Positions 17,184-26,171 of a stretch of 64,000 nt of DNA are shown here, in pieces. The notes beneath the pieces were generated by a model that had not been told where the DNA came from, did not search any database, and saw only the letters and a list, made by a program, of their open reading frames with translations. Position numbers and translations under genes: made by a program. Position 1 is the stretch's first letter. Each line of letters starts with the position of its first letter. Origin of the DNA: Porphyridium purpureum (Eukaryota; Rhodophyta; Bangiophyceae; Porphyridiales; Porphyridiaceae); contig VRMN01000003.1 in assembly GCA_008690995.1 (NCBI GenBank), positions 868,001 through 932,000 on the forward strand. The letters are read 5' to 3'.

Positions 17184-17786
17184 ATGAAGATCGTCGCGTT
17201 GTTGGTGCTGCGCTGCCTCCCGCAAGACGCAGAAGCGGTCGTGCTGGCTGACGCATACCATCTGAACGAGTTTAGCTACTTCCAAAGAGGCTCCGTCAAG
17301 GAGTTTGCCTTGTTCTTCAGCAAAACGGTCGCAAAGCGCGTCGATCTGGGACAGCGCTCAACCGTCGAGCATCAGGAGTATAACGTGCATGTGCATGTCC
17401 GCGCAAATGGACTCGGAGCCGTCGCGCTCTGCGACCAGGAGTACCCAACGCGCGTGGCTTTCACATTGCTCCTGAAACTGCTCGATGATTTCTGCTCAGT
17501 GCATGCAGAGAGCACGTGGAGACAAACAGCCCAAGGACTGCCCTTCCCAGAGATCAACGAGACCATAGAAAAATACCAAAACCCAGCCGAGGCCGACAAT
17601 CTAATGAAGCTGCAGAGGGAGGTTGACGAGACCAAGGTCATTCTGCACAAGACCGTCGACTCGGTCCTAGAGCGAGGCGTCAAACTTGACAACCTCGTGG
17701 ACAAGAGCAACGACCTCTCCGCACAATCGAAGATGTTCTACCAAACATCAAAGAATCAAAATTCGTGCTGCTCTGGCGGCTGGTGA
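17184..17786 (+). CDS. YKT6: YKT6-type R-SNARE
   Basis: 200 residues, the usual YKT6 length. An N-terminal longin domain (MKIVALLVLRCLP to about residue 130) is followed by an R-SNARE motif with the zero-layer Arg in SVLERGVKLDNLVDKS and the family tail SKMFYQTSKNQNSCC. YKT6 is a cytosol/membrane-cycling SNARE for ER-Golgi, vacuolar and autophagosome fusion. SLY1, the SM protein of early Golgi fusion, lies at 42.4 kb. The oddity is the end: family members finish with a CaaX prenylation box (CCxxx), but here Cys195-Cys196 are followed by SGGW, so no Cys sits four from the end. A polyadenylation-like AATAAAAAAAA follows near 17866. Confidence 0.92.
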   Translation: MKIVALLVLRCLPQDAEAVVLADAYHLNEFSYFQRGSVKEFALFFSKTVAKRVDLGQRSTVEHQEYNVHVHVRANGLGAVALCDQEYPTRVAFTLLLKLLDDFCSVHAESTWRQTAQGLPFPEINETIEKYQNPAEADNLMKLQREVDETKVILHKTVDSVLERGVKLDNLVDKSNDLSAQSKMFYQTSKNQNSCCSGGW

Positions 17787-18096
17787 TCAGCGCAAAGCGC
17801 CAAAGCGTATGGTATCGTTCGAGGCGCGCGCTTATTCGCAAAGCTGAGAAGAAAAGCACAGCATAAATAAAAAAAAATACGTACATACACTTTTTTGGCG
17901 TCTTTCATTCTCTACATGACCAGGTGGAACAGGCTGCTTCGAAAGGCTGGTGCTGAGACCAACGCCGACCCGAGCTGATATTGCCCAGATTATACGCTGC
18001 TAAACATGTCGCTGCCATGCATGGCTTCCCTGAGAAACACCGCGCGTCCGACAAGGCGGCATGTTAAACACGCACCATGAAGAGATTGTACACCAA
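17787..18096. other. Intergenic 3' flanks of convergent genes
   Basis: 310 bp between the YKT6 stop and the stop of the AAA ATPase gene. It contains the A-rich tract at 17864-17878 expected at a polyadenylation site and no open frame of note. Confidence 0.4.
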
Positions 18097-19869
18097 TCAG
18101 CGTGAGTGCGGGCGTATATGTGACTCTAAGCGAGCACGCAGTGCGGCCTGATACTCGGCCAGAGGTACCGAGACATTAGATAGTGAGCTCGGATCTTTCA
18201 AGTAATCCAAGCCGACGCTACTGTCTTGCAAACGTTCCCTGATTAGTTTCGACGCCCAGGAGCGCTCTGCGGCAATGCACAAGTCCCGAATATCGCGCCC
18301 AGCCAAGCCATTTGAATGTGCGGCGAGATCCGCACGTTCAGACTCTGATAACTGCTTGGCGTACTTGGAAAACATCTCGCGGCGCGCGGGCTCGTCTGGT
18401 AGTGGAAAATGCAGTATAACGTCAAAACGAGAAATGAGCGCGTCGTCCAGGTCCTGCATTCTATTCGTCGCCGCAACGAGCACTGCGCCACCTTTTTGCT
18501 CGTCATCAAAGCCATCAAGGTGGCGCAAGAGCACGCTCAACATCCGCCGAGTCGCCTCGTGCATTTGGGTATCTGCTCGCGACGTTGCAAGCGAAGAGTC
18601 GATCTCGTCGAGAAAGATCACGACCCGGTCCACTTCACCCAGAAGCCGCATGACGTCGGCGAGCTTTTTCTCACCTTCTCCGTACCAGCGCGAACTCAGC
18701 GTTTCCACCTTGAGGTGCACGAACTTGACTTCAGCCTCAGACGCAATCACGCGTGCGGCCAGAGTCTTTCCAGTACCAGGCGACCCTTCAAAAAGCACTG
18801 CACGTGGTCGACTGCTGCTGACATTTGCACCCCGCAACTCTCCTCGACATGCGCGCGAGACCGAGTCGTACACCTCCGGATACTTCAATGACAGTACAAG
18901 GGTCTCATTCACTACTTGCTTGACTGCCTCATATCCGCAAATGTCGTTCCATGAGTTCGTACTGTGTGCTGCAGACACCTCAATACCGTATTTCTGCAGC
19001 AGTTGTGCCTCCGCTCTGCTGCTCTTGTCCGTGGGCAAAGAGTTTGAAGACTCGGTTCCACCTCGTCCCCCGCGGAGGCTGTCACCAAACTCGTCTCGAG
19101 AGCCAATGGCTGGAGGCAGCGAGTCTTCCGCAGGCGGAAGCAAACGGCTCGAGGTAATGGCATTGGCGTTAGACGAATAAGTTGAGAACGCGTACGAGGC
19201 AGCAAGCGCCAGTGCATCGCATTCGTCTTCAGTAAACGCGCTGCCGGATTGCTTTGTAAAGCAGAACTCACCTGCACCTGCTCCCAAGGACGCCGTTTTC
19301 AGAGTCAGCGATGCCTCACGCTCAAGATTCGCAGTCAGCACCATTGACGAAGCCTGGTCACGGGCAGAAACGAGAGCATTAGCCGTTCCGTCGTCGGACT
19401 GTTTTCCCAAACAGCTAATAAGCCCGGCCACGATCATGTGCGCGTTCGCGGCTGGGCTTAAAACAGGAAAGGTTACCTTCCGCACATTGTCCTTGTTCAC
19501 TTGAAACTTGATTCGCGACCGATATTCGGGCGGCACAGCCCGCAAAACCCGCTGTTGTACTGTCGACCAGTCTATATTTGTGTCTTTCTCTTTGCATTCA
19601 GCCACTGCTCCTCTGAAGTCCACACCATGCAGCACGAGCGCCGAGCCCAAGGATACGAGCGCTGCCACTTTCAACGCGAGATCCCGCGAGCGCGCTGGCG
19701 GGACATGCGGTACCGAGTGGACCGAAGGCTGGAGCCCAAAACCCGTCCCTCGAGCGTCCCACTTTTGTGTGCGACTTGCATCAACTGCGCTCGTGTGCGC
19801 GCCGCGACACAGACTGGCCAGCATGCGCAATGCGTGACGCGTGTGTCTATTCATGACCACGCGGCCCAT
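18097..19869 (-). CDS. Mitochondrial AAA+ ATPase (MSP1/ATAD-like)
   Basis: 590 residues from an ATG at 19869. A mitochondrial presequence (MGRVVMNRHTRHALRMLASL) precedes one hydrophobic helix (LALKVAALVSLGSALVLHG, residues ~64-82). A middle domain leads to one AAA+ module: Walker A GSPGTGKT (362-369), Walker B VIFLDE (417-422), sensor AATNRM and a second-region GLAGRDIRDLCIAAE. Layout (N-terminal anchor, single AAA ring) fits membrane-extracting or mitochondrial chaperone ATPases such as MSP1/ATAD1 or ATAD3; a Ser-rich insert around 235-285 is unusual. It is divergent from the hydrolase, with only 78 bp between the ATGs, so the two promoters overlap. Confidence 0.83.
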   Translation of the reverse strand: MGRVVMNRHTRHALRMLASLCRGAHTSAVDASRTQKWDARGTGFGLQPSVHSVPHVPPARSRDLALKVAALVSLGSALVLHGVDFRGAVAECKEKDTNIDWSTVQQRVLRAVPPEYRSRIKFQVNKDNVRKVTFPVLSPAANAHMIVAGLISCLGKQSDDGTANALVSARDQASSMVLTANLEREASLTLKTASLGAGAGEFCFTKQSGSAFTEDECDALALAASYAFSTYSSNANAITSSRLLPPAEDSLPPAIGSRDEFGDSLRGGRGGTESSNSLPTDKSSRAEAQLLQKYGIEVSAAHSTNSWNDICGYEAVKQVVNETLVLSLKYPEVYDSVSRACRGELRGANVSSSRPRAVLFEGSPGTGKTLAARVIASEAEVKFVHLKVETLSSRWYGEGEKKLADVMRLLGEVDRVVIFLDEIDSSLATSRADTQMHEATRRMLSVLLRHLDGFDDEQKGGAVLVAATNRMQDLDDALISRFDVILHFPLPDEPARREMFSKYAKQLSESERADLAAHSNGLAGRDIRDLCIAAERSWASKLIRERLQDSSVGLDYLKDPSSLSNVSVPLAEYQAALRARLESHIRPHSR

Positions 19870-19947
19870 TTTCTAGCACTCCGCGTGCCAGCCACTTGCT
19901 GTTCCCACGCGTTTCCGGGCTTCAGAATTTCTAGACGTTCAACAGCA

Positions 19948-21000
19948 ATGGAGAGGGCGGCGTGGATAGCGCAGGTGGAGCAGGACTGCGGAGTTGGGTT
20001 CGTTGCTTCAAGCTACGCGTACTATTCGCATCCAGCGCAACGTTCCGGCTCACAGTTTGTACTCGTGCCAAAGCTGCCGCTGCATCGCGGGCGCAGGTGG
20101 AATGTGGTGCTCGTCGTACATGGCGGCTTCTGGAAATCCAAGTGGTCGCTGATGAACGCACTGCGCACTGCGCGCTTGGCACGGTTTTTGTTGGATGCTG
20201 GATACGCACCTGTTTTCTTGGAGTATAGAAGGCGACCGGACGATGCACCGAATGCCGCGTTCCCGGGTCCCAACGCAGACCTGATCAACGCGCTTCGTCA
20301 TCTTCGGCGATCGAAGCTGCTCGAAGAGCATGGTATACCAAACTCACTCAACGCAGAACACGTGATCTTGCTTGGACATTCGGCAGGAGGCTCTCTTGCC
20401 TTGTGGGCAGGCACAACGTCTGCGATGTGTTCGTACGAAATGGAAAAGACGGCCGTGGGCAGCGCTTTTCCATTCGAGGCGGTTGCGGCGCTGAGGTGCA
20501 TCAAACTAATCGTAGCGGTAGCGCCCGTCGCGAATCTTGAAATGGCATACTACTTGAGGTTGAGTGACCAGGGCGACGCGGTCCAGCACTATCTCGATCT
20601 CGAGGATGGTGTTTCACCAAGCCGGGTCTCTGAAAGATGCCGCATGGCGTCGCCAGCTCACGCGATGACCGTATGGGCGCCCTTCATTGTCACCAGTGGA
20701 GGCCGCGATACAGACGTACCAGAGCAGGTCATTGAGTCTTTTTATGCCACTCACATGCGCTCGGAGAATTCCGTGCAGTACATTGAGCTTGACAGTATCG
20801 CTGGCGCCAGCGCACAACACCGTGATGATGACGGTCCAGTCGAATTCTACGAAGTAAGCAAGAACGCAAGCAATGCATGGCTGCGGTTCCCGCGTGCAGA
20901 CCATTTCGAACTCTTTGATCCTGACCATATCAGTTTTCAGGAGACCTGGCGCATGGCCATGGAGACTGACCTCGCGTTGTCCTTGATGGAGCTTGGGTGA
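19948..21000 (+). CDS. Alpha/beta hydrolase, kynurenine formamidase-like
   Basis: 350 residues. HGGFW (58-62) is the oxyanion-hole motif characteristic of arylformamidases and related esterases; GHSAGG supplies nucleophile S145; SGGRDTDVP and ADHFELFDPD supply the likely Asp and His. FLEYRRRPDDAPNAAFPGP matches the usual strand following the motif. Kynurenine formamidase converts N-formylkynurenine to kynurenine in tryptophan breakdown, but a general carboxylesterase is equally possible. No targeting signal is seen. The ATG at 19948 is the first that leaves the divergent AAA gene's coding region; an open frame reaches back into it. Confidence 0.78.
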   Translation: MERAAWIAQVEQDCGVGFVASSYAYYSHPAQRSGSQFVLVPKLPLHRGRRWNVVLVVHGGFWKSKWSLMNALRTARLARFLLDAGYAPVFLEYRRRPDDAPNAAFPGPNADLINALRHLRRSKLLEEHGIPNSLNAEHVILLGHSAGGSLALWAGTTSAMCSYEMEKTAVGSAFPFEAVAALRCIKLIVAVAPVANLEMAYYLRLSDQGDAVQHYLDLEDGVSPSRVSERCRMASPAHAMTVWAPFIVTSGGRDTDVPEQVIESFYATHMRSENSVQYIELDSIAGASAQHRDDDGPVEFYEVSKNASNAWLRFPRADHFELFDPDHISFQETWRMAMETDLALSLMELG

Positions 21001-21399
21001 CACGGATGAGCCTCCACGCCAGACTTTCGCCCTATCGCAGACGGTGGGTCTGTGCGTGTTGAGTGCAGAGGATGGTTTCTTGCATGAAGGCAGCTGGGCA
21101 CCCACAAACAATCGGGACGATAGAAGTTGATGGAGGTGACCGAGACCGAGCACCGCGTATCAAACGTGTTCAAAGCCGCGACCGATTAGAGCGCACGACT
21201 GCGCTTTTGCGTTCGCGATCCGCATATGCATATGCACAAAGGACGCCTTATCTGGCAAAGTTGTAATTCCGGACCCAAGCGGAGGCAAAGAAGACCAAAG
21301 AGAGAAACAGCCAGACTTGTCAAAATAGAATCAGCTAGCAGGCTCACTGGTCCACGCAGCGGCGCGCGGTTTTGGTCCATACGAGCGAGGCATTAAATT
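21001..21399. other. Intergenic, no gene seen
   Basis: 399 bp between the hydrolase and the PPR gene. No TATAAAAG box or GTAC cluster is present. An AT-rich patch with the self-complementary CATATGCATATG lies near 21222. Confidence 0.4.
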
Positions 21400-23124
21400 A
21401 TGACGTCCACGCGTGTGCGCGAGTACGAAAGAACTCGAATTTGCCCGTCGAGCCCAACCGTCCAGACCTTAATAAGTTCATTCAGCTTCGAATTACGTGC
21501 TCGCCGGCTAATTTGCGCGAATTTGGACGAAGAGGGGACCAGAGCGATGTTGGTGCCGTCGGACTACGGCGCTGCCTTCGTCGGACCTGCGGGAACCGCT
21601 TGCGGTACGTGCGGTGCTGGCCAAAAGCTGGTGGCCCGTTCGAGCCGCGTCAGCCATGGAGAGGAACGGCCGAACTGCTTCCTGTGGGCCAGGGACAAAC
21701 GGCACGCCTTTCTCAAGACTTCACGGTGCGGTCGCCGCGTCGTCGTCGCGGTCAGTGCGACCAGCGAGAACCAGGAAGAGCGTGCTGGGCCGGTGCCGAC
21801 GACGTCTTCACTGAGAATCGATCGTCGAACGCATCGGAATCCATTCTGGAAGGAGAACAACAAATTTCTCGCGGCGGCGTACAATCAAAGCGCGTGCGCA
21901 GGGCTGTTGGATTGTCTACTGGCTATGGATGAGGACGAAATTTTGTCTTCACAGAATCTAGAACATGCTGTCAAGCTGTGCCTATCCAGTCGGCCTGGTA
22001 GTGAAGGCATTGCGGAGGTGGCTGAACTAATACGCGAGATGCCTTGCTCGCGTTCGACCGCTGACGACAAGACAATTGGACTTGTGCTTGTCGACTCTCT
22101 CGTTTTTTACGTGATTCGTGACGGGCTTTCGCTTGACACCCGTACACTCGCGCTTGTCCACAAGTGCATCTCCGTAGATGTCAAGCTCTTGGAAGAAAGG
22201 CAAGTTGTGGCGCGTCTTATATATGAGACAGATGAAACAGAATCCTTCGGAAACCTGGCAGACAGAGCATTGGACTTGCTGCGCGCGTCGTGCGCTATAC
22301 CGGAATGGGCTCTAGTCAAGATTCTACGTCATGTGCCGGGCCGGCGCGGACTCCAGATGCTGCTTGAGTACGAGTTTCGTGGAGAGTTTGGCCTAGGGGT
22401 CGAGCATGCAAACGCCGTACTGTCCAGCTGCTCAAAGGACGCAGACAAGAAAACGGCAGCAGCGGTGCTGGAATTCTTGGACAGAAGAGAAATCCCACGC
22501 GACTCGGAGACCTCGAAGGCACTTCTGCGGGTTTTTATTCGCGCCGGTGATCTTTCGAAGGCACGATCGGTGCTATCGGAAGCGCACGAGGCCGGACATG
22601 CAACGACGATTATGTATAATATGATCATGGATGCGCTCACGTCTGGCAATCGGCGCCACAGGGAAGCCGTCGATGTATTTAACCAGATGCTGCAACACGG
22701 TATAGAGCCTGACAAGGTTTCGTTCACCATTGCAATCAAGTCGTTTATTGGCATGGGCAACCTCCCGGGCGTGTTGCGGATTTACGATGCCGTTTGTGAG
22801 CGGGTTGAGCTCGCAGACGCACAATTTTACCGCACAGTGGTCGGCGCTTGCCTGCGGAGCTACGACGTAGAGACTGCGCGGCGCGTTGTAGGCGACATGG
22901 AGGCCCGTGGCTGGCACGCTGGCGAGCGAATTTGGTGCTGGCTGTTGGAAGAGGCGGCGCGGAAAGAGAACTCCGAAACGGCCTGCGCCATTGCAGAAGA
23001 CATGGTCCATCGTCGCGTCGCCTTGCTCCCCGCGGAAAAGGCACGGCTGATGCAAATGTGTCGTGACCGTGGCGGAATTGATATGCTGCGCTTACTTTCC
23101 AGCATTCAAAAGGTCGGTACGTGA
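21400..23124 (+). CDS. Pentatricopeptide-repeat (PPR) protein, probably plastid
   Basis: 574 residues from the ATG at 21400. The C-terminal half has helical pairs of PPR type, clearest at about residues 370-520: SKALLRVFIRAGDLSKARSV, ATTIMYNMIMDALTSGNRR, VFNQMLQHGIEPDKVSFTIA and ADAQFYRTVVGACLRS. PPR proteins bind organelle RNA sequence-specifically to stabilise, process or translate it. An organelle-targeting region precedes the repeats; CGRRVVVAVSATSENQEE around residue 110 looks like a plastid cleavage zone. The alternative ATG at 21547 (MLVPSDYGAAFVGPAG) gives a more typical transit peptide and may be the true start. RNA target unknown. Confidence 0.82.
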   Translation: MTSTRVREYERTRICPSSPTVQTLISSFSFELRARRLICANLDEEGTRAMLVPSDYGAAFVGPAGTACGTCGAGQKLVARSSRVSHGEERPNCFLWARDKRHAFLKTSRCGRRVVVAVSATSENQEERAGPVPTTSSLRIDRRTHRNPFWKENNKFLAAAYNQSACAGLLDCLLAMDEDEILSSQNLEHAVKLCLSSRPGSEGIAEVAELIREMPCSRSTADDKTIGLVLVDSLVFYVIRDGLSLDTRTLALVHKCISVDVKLLEERQVVARLIYETDETESFGNLADRALDLLRASCAIPEWALVKILRHVPGRRGLQMLLEYEFRGEFGLGVEHANAVLSSCSKDADKKTAAAVLEFLDRREIPRDSETSKALLRVFIRAGDLSKARSVLSEAHEAGHATTIMYNMIMDALTSGNRRHREAVDVFNQMLQHGIEPDKVSFTIAIKSFIGMGNLPGVLRIYDAVCERVELADAQFYRTVVGACLRSYDVETARRVVGDMEARGWHAGERIWCWLLEEAARKENSETACAIAEDMVHRRVALLPAEKARLMQMCRDRGGIDMLRLLSSIQKVGT

Positions 23125-23304
23125 TGTTTGTGATGGCTGACCATTGTCTCACGTTATTAAAGTCATCCATGTGAGCCCTTTGACATGGATGAGCCTGGGG
23201 AGAAAAAAAGTCTCGGTAGTGCAGTTTGGTATGCCACCCTGCTCAAGACGGTGTTCTGAGCACCAGTCGTTTGCTCGCTTCTCGGGCCATTCTCTTCACG
23301 AATA

Positions 23305-23535
23305 ATGTCGGACCATCTTCCTTTCGATCCGAAAGCTAGACTGCAGCACCAACTTTTTCTTCTGAGCGCCGAGTTGTGGACGTCCCAGAGCGCAAACCAT
23401 AACGCTAGCTCGGAAGCCGTGAGAACTTCGACGAGGGTTGTCATGCACTACAAGCCTGCACGAGGGGGTGCGCGTGACATTAACTCTGCTTTGAATGCAT
23501 CACATTTATTCATTCACAAGGCCTTCATTGATTGA
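23305..23535 (+). CDS. Possible small hypothetical protein
   Basis: A 76-codon ATG frame (MSDHLPFDPKARLQHQLFLL) in the 628 bp between the PPR gene and the convergent secreted-protein gene. Its first 40 residues look protein-like (amphipathic helix with LLSAELW), the rest less so. A GTGAGA at about 23419 could be a splice donor, so the true product may differ. No domain recognised; it could equally be 3' flank. Confidence 0.25.
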   Translation: MSDHLPFDPKARLQHQLFLLSAELWTSQSANHNASSEAVRTSTRVVMHYKPARGGARDINSALNASHLFIHKAFID

Positions 23536-23752
23536 AGGACGCCACGTGCATGGCATGTTACAACCCATGCGTCTCCTCACCCATTCAGATACCATCACAG
23601 TCTCTCTTGTCCTCCTTCTGCCACTCCAAAACTCGCAGCCAGCACTCAGACGGCCGCGCTCCGAAAACTCCCACATGAGAAAGTTCCACGTGCACGCTCC
23701 ACTCACCACATGCGCTCTCACTTCACGGAAACATCAGAGAACAACCACCCCT

Positions 23753-24538
23753 CTAGTACTTCTTGTCGTCCTCGATCTTTTCGACATCTACATGCTTGGT
23801 GCAGGTGTAGGTCTTGCAGTACCACTGGTAGCAGACTTCATAGGGCACTTTCTTGTACTCGGTCTTCAGCTCCTTCTCGTACTTCACGCGTTCGACCTTC
23901 TCCTCCTTGTACTTGGTCACTGTGTCGTACTCAGTCTTATACTTCAGTTCCTTGACAGCCTTGGTGCAGTACTTTGGCTTGCTGTAACCATAGTCCTCCT
24001 TCTTGTCGTAACTATCGTAATTGCGGTAGCTGTAGCCATAGCCATCCTTCTTGCTGTCGTACTTGTCGTCCTTCTTGTCGTCGTACCCGTAGTCCTTCTT
24101 ATCGTCGTATCCGTAGTCCTTCTTGTCCTTCTTGTCATCGTACCCGTAATCCTTCTTGTCATACGCTTTCTTCTCACATGGGTACTTCACGTACTTGGTA
24201 TCATAGTAAGGGACCTTCTTCGGAACTTCAATGGTGTACGGCTTCTTGATGGTCTCGTAGTATTTGACCGGCTTCTCAACGTAGTAATCGTACTTCTCAG
24301 ACTTGTAGAAGGTCTTGCATTCCTTGCCGCACGGGAATTTGTCGCCCGCCTCGCATCCCAGCTTGCTCTTGGAATACGAGTCATCCTCTTTGTACTCTGA
24401 AGACTTGTACGTGTGCAGAGCGGTGTCTTCATTCAGGTCAGCTAGAGTCACTCCGTCGATCTCGGGCGCGACCTCGGATGACGCCACGGCCACGCACGCC
24501 AGCAGTGCCAGCGCACACGTCACTACAAATGACTTCAT
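23753..24538 (-). CDS. Secreted Lys/Tyr/Asp-rich repeat protein
   Basis: 261 residues with a clean signal peptide (MKSFVVTCALALLACVAVAS). The mature protein is extremely rich in Lys, Tyr and Asp. Residues ~125-185 contain a short tandem repeat, DKKDYGYDDKKD, in several variants. Flanking segments have alternating Tyr/Lys (VKYYETIKKPY, YKTEYDTVTKYKEEKVERV) and five to six Cys in pairs near positions 62-74 and 191-246. Such composition suggests an extracellular or cell-surface polyelectrolyte, perhaps bound to acidic sulphated polysaccharide, or a Tyr-crosslinkable matrix protein. No family recognised. A TATAAAAG box and a GTAC pair lie upstream, suggesting strong expression. The open frame runs to a GTG at 24565, but the ATG at 24538 fits the signal peptide. 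Confidence 0.85.
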   Translation of the reverse strand: MKSFVVTCALALLACVAVASSEVAPEIDGVTLADLNEDTALHTYKSSEYKEDDSYSKSKLGCEAGDKFPCGKECKTFYKSEKYDYYVEKPVKYYETIKKPYTIEVPKKVPYYDTKYVKYPCEKKAYDKKDYGYDDKKDKKDYGYDDKKDYGYDDKKDDKYDSKKDGYGYSYRNYDSYDKKEDYGYSKPKYCTKAVKELKYKTEYDTVTKYKEEKVERVKYEKELKTEYKKVPYEVCYQWYCKTYTCTKHVDVEKIEDDKKY

Positions 24539-24695
24539 TTTGGCTGTTTCCTTCGTCGTTTCCACCTCTTCTGCTTCAAGAACCTGTGCCCCTTGTCCAA
24601 CCTGCCAGGTACCTCAAGGCCTGCCTTCCTTCCTGCGTGCCTGTCTGCTTCTCTGCCTGGCGTCCTGTCTCCTGGCTGCGCGCACGCCGCGCGTC

Positions 24696-24834
24696 CTTTT
24701 ATACCCGCACATGGCGCAGGCGACAGGCAGCCCGCGCGCGACGCACGGAGCAAAGCGCCACGGCTGGCGAGACCGATGCGAGCTGCTTTTTTCCATGCAC
24801 GCACACCGCTGTGCGCGAGCTGGTACCAGAGTAC
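24696..24834 (-). promoter_or_regulatory. TATAAAAG box and GTAC pair for the secreted repeat protein
   Basis: Minus-strand TATAAAAG at 24696-24703, about 160 bp before the ATG at 24538, with GTAC boxes at 24823 and 24831, roughly 120-130 bp further upstream. The order and distances match those at 8.5 and 15.2 kb. The rest of 24539-25194 carries no supported gene. Confidence 0.5.
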
Positions 24835-25194
24835 GTGCCTTGATGAGAGAAACATGCTCCATTCGCTGCCGCGCCGCGCCTGCCCCGGTTTGGTGCGGCG
24901 CGTGGTTGCGCTCCGGACGCGCGCACTTGGCACGTTGAGCCGCGTCTCAACACGGCGAAGCTGTAATGAACCACTGCACTACGCCGCACGACCGCGCGAC
25001 CGTATTGCACGTGAGTACGGCGACTTCCTCTGAAGCTCTGCCCGACTCGCCAAGGAGTCGCACAGCGCGTTTCATGCTTTTTTCGTTCACGTCGCGCGCT
25101 CTGTTGATGCAGACACTCAACCTTCGGAGCGAGAAGACGAGCCGTGGTCTTTGCCTCGTGCATTTGCGGGAGCGTGGACGGCAAGTCATGGACG

Positions 25195-25980
25195 ATGAGG
25201 GACAGGCTGGGATATGGTGAGGCGCCTTGCGCGGACGAGGAAGCGTCCGATGAGAACGGAGTCGAAGCAGTCGACCTGGGCGAAGAAGGGACGTATAGAC
25301 CACTTGCGCCTCGTGGGAAAGTAAGCGTGGATGATGCGCTCGAAAAGGTTAGCAGACCAGCGGCAGCGACAAGTGGAAGTGGGGCTGCTGCCGATCTGGG
25401 AAAGGCGAGTGAGATTTTGGAGGGTGATCAGGTGGAGTGGGAGGTGAAAAGCAACCGGGCAGAGAAGGCGCAAGCAGTCGCAAATCAGCGCAATGGCTTC
25501 CGGAGCGCGACCAAGGACAGCGCCAAGCGCGACAAGACGTTTTCTGGCGTGCCCCGTGGCAAGCGGAGGAGCAAGCTGCACGCACTGAAAGCCCAAATTG
25601 TTTTCCCGAACGAGGATGACTTAAAATTGGGCAAGGTGCCGTTCGATGTGTGCATTGTGCGGAAGAATAAGCGGTTTGGTGAGGTGGCAGTGATACCTGG
25701 ACAGCCAGACATCCAGCGCAAATCGCAGAGCGAGTGGACAGTCGAACTTGCAAATCTAAAGGAAAAGAAGGAATCGCTTGCGCGAATCTTGAACGCGCTG
25801 CGGATGCTGGAAGGCTGCGTCGAGATTCTCGACACCATGGAGGATTTGAGCCGCCCAAAGGGATACTGCATTATTCGTGTCCGGTTTCTGACTCGCACCC
25901 ATGCATCAAAAGCCGAGCGCGTCATTCGGCGTTGGAAGCATGTGAAACGGAAAATGTGTGTAACCATGTGGCAAGATTGA
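25195..25980 (+). CDS. Conserved-looking hypothetical protein, basic
   Basis: 261 residues. The N-terminal ~110 are acidic then mixed low complexity; a basic stretch (SGVPRGKRRSKLHALKAQ) is followed by a better-folded ~115-residue C-terminal domain (from VPFDVCIVRKNKRFGEVAVI to KHVKRKMCVTMWQD), with a Lys/Glu-rich helix, NLKEKKESLARILNALRMLE. I do not recognise the family. The basic character suggests a nuclear or RNA-associated protein. Translation start is uncertain: an ATG at 25188, seven bases upstream, opens an 11-codon out-of-frame ORF (25188-25220) overlapping this start, so leaky scanning would be needed. Confidence 0.6.
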   Translation: MRDRLGYGEAPCADEEASDENGVEAVDLGEEGTYRPLAPRGKVSVDDALEKVSRPAAATSGSGAAADLGKASEILEGDQVEWEVKSNRAEKAQAVANQRNGFRSATKDSAKRDKTFSGVPRGKRRSKLHALKAQIVFPNEDDLKLGKVPFDVCIVRKNKRFGEVAVIPGQPDIQRKSQSEWTVELANLKEKKESLARILNALRMLEGCVEILDTMEDLSRPKGYCIIRVRFLTRTHASKAERVIRRWKHVKRKMCVTMWQD

Positions 25981-26171
25981 CAGCATGACGTCGGGCTAGC
26001 CTTTCCTTCTGAATCGAACGTTCTAACTTCAAAATCTTGCACGGTGAGAGCCTGGTGAGAGCCTGATGAGAGCCTGCGGCACGACTCTTCCTCCTTCTCA
26101 TAATTTCATGTACTTGCTCGCTGAGGGCCAATGTCCGGCGTGCCATACTTATTATATATATTCACAGTTTC

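Noticed and set aside
23495-24400. A 301-codon plus-strand frame with very long Leu/Val-rich hydrophobic runs that looks like a membrane protein
   Set aside because: It is exactly antisense to the Lys/Tyr/Asp-rich secreted protein; AAG/GAC-type repeat codons read as CTT/GTC on the other strand. It lacks a proper start context, and the minus-strand reading has a signal peptide and promoter.
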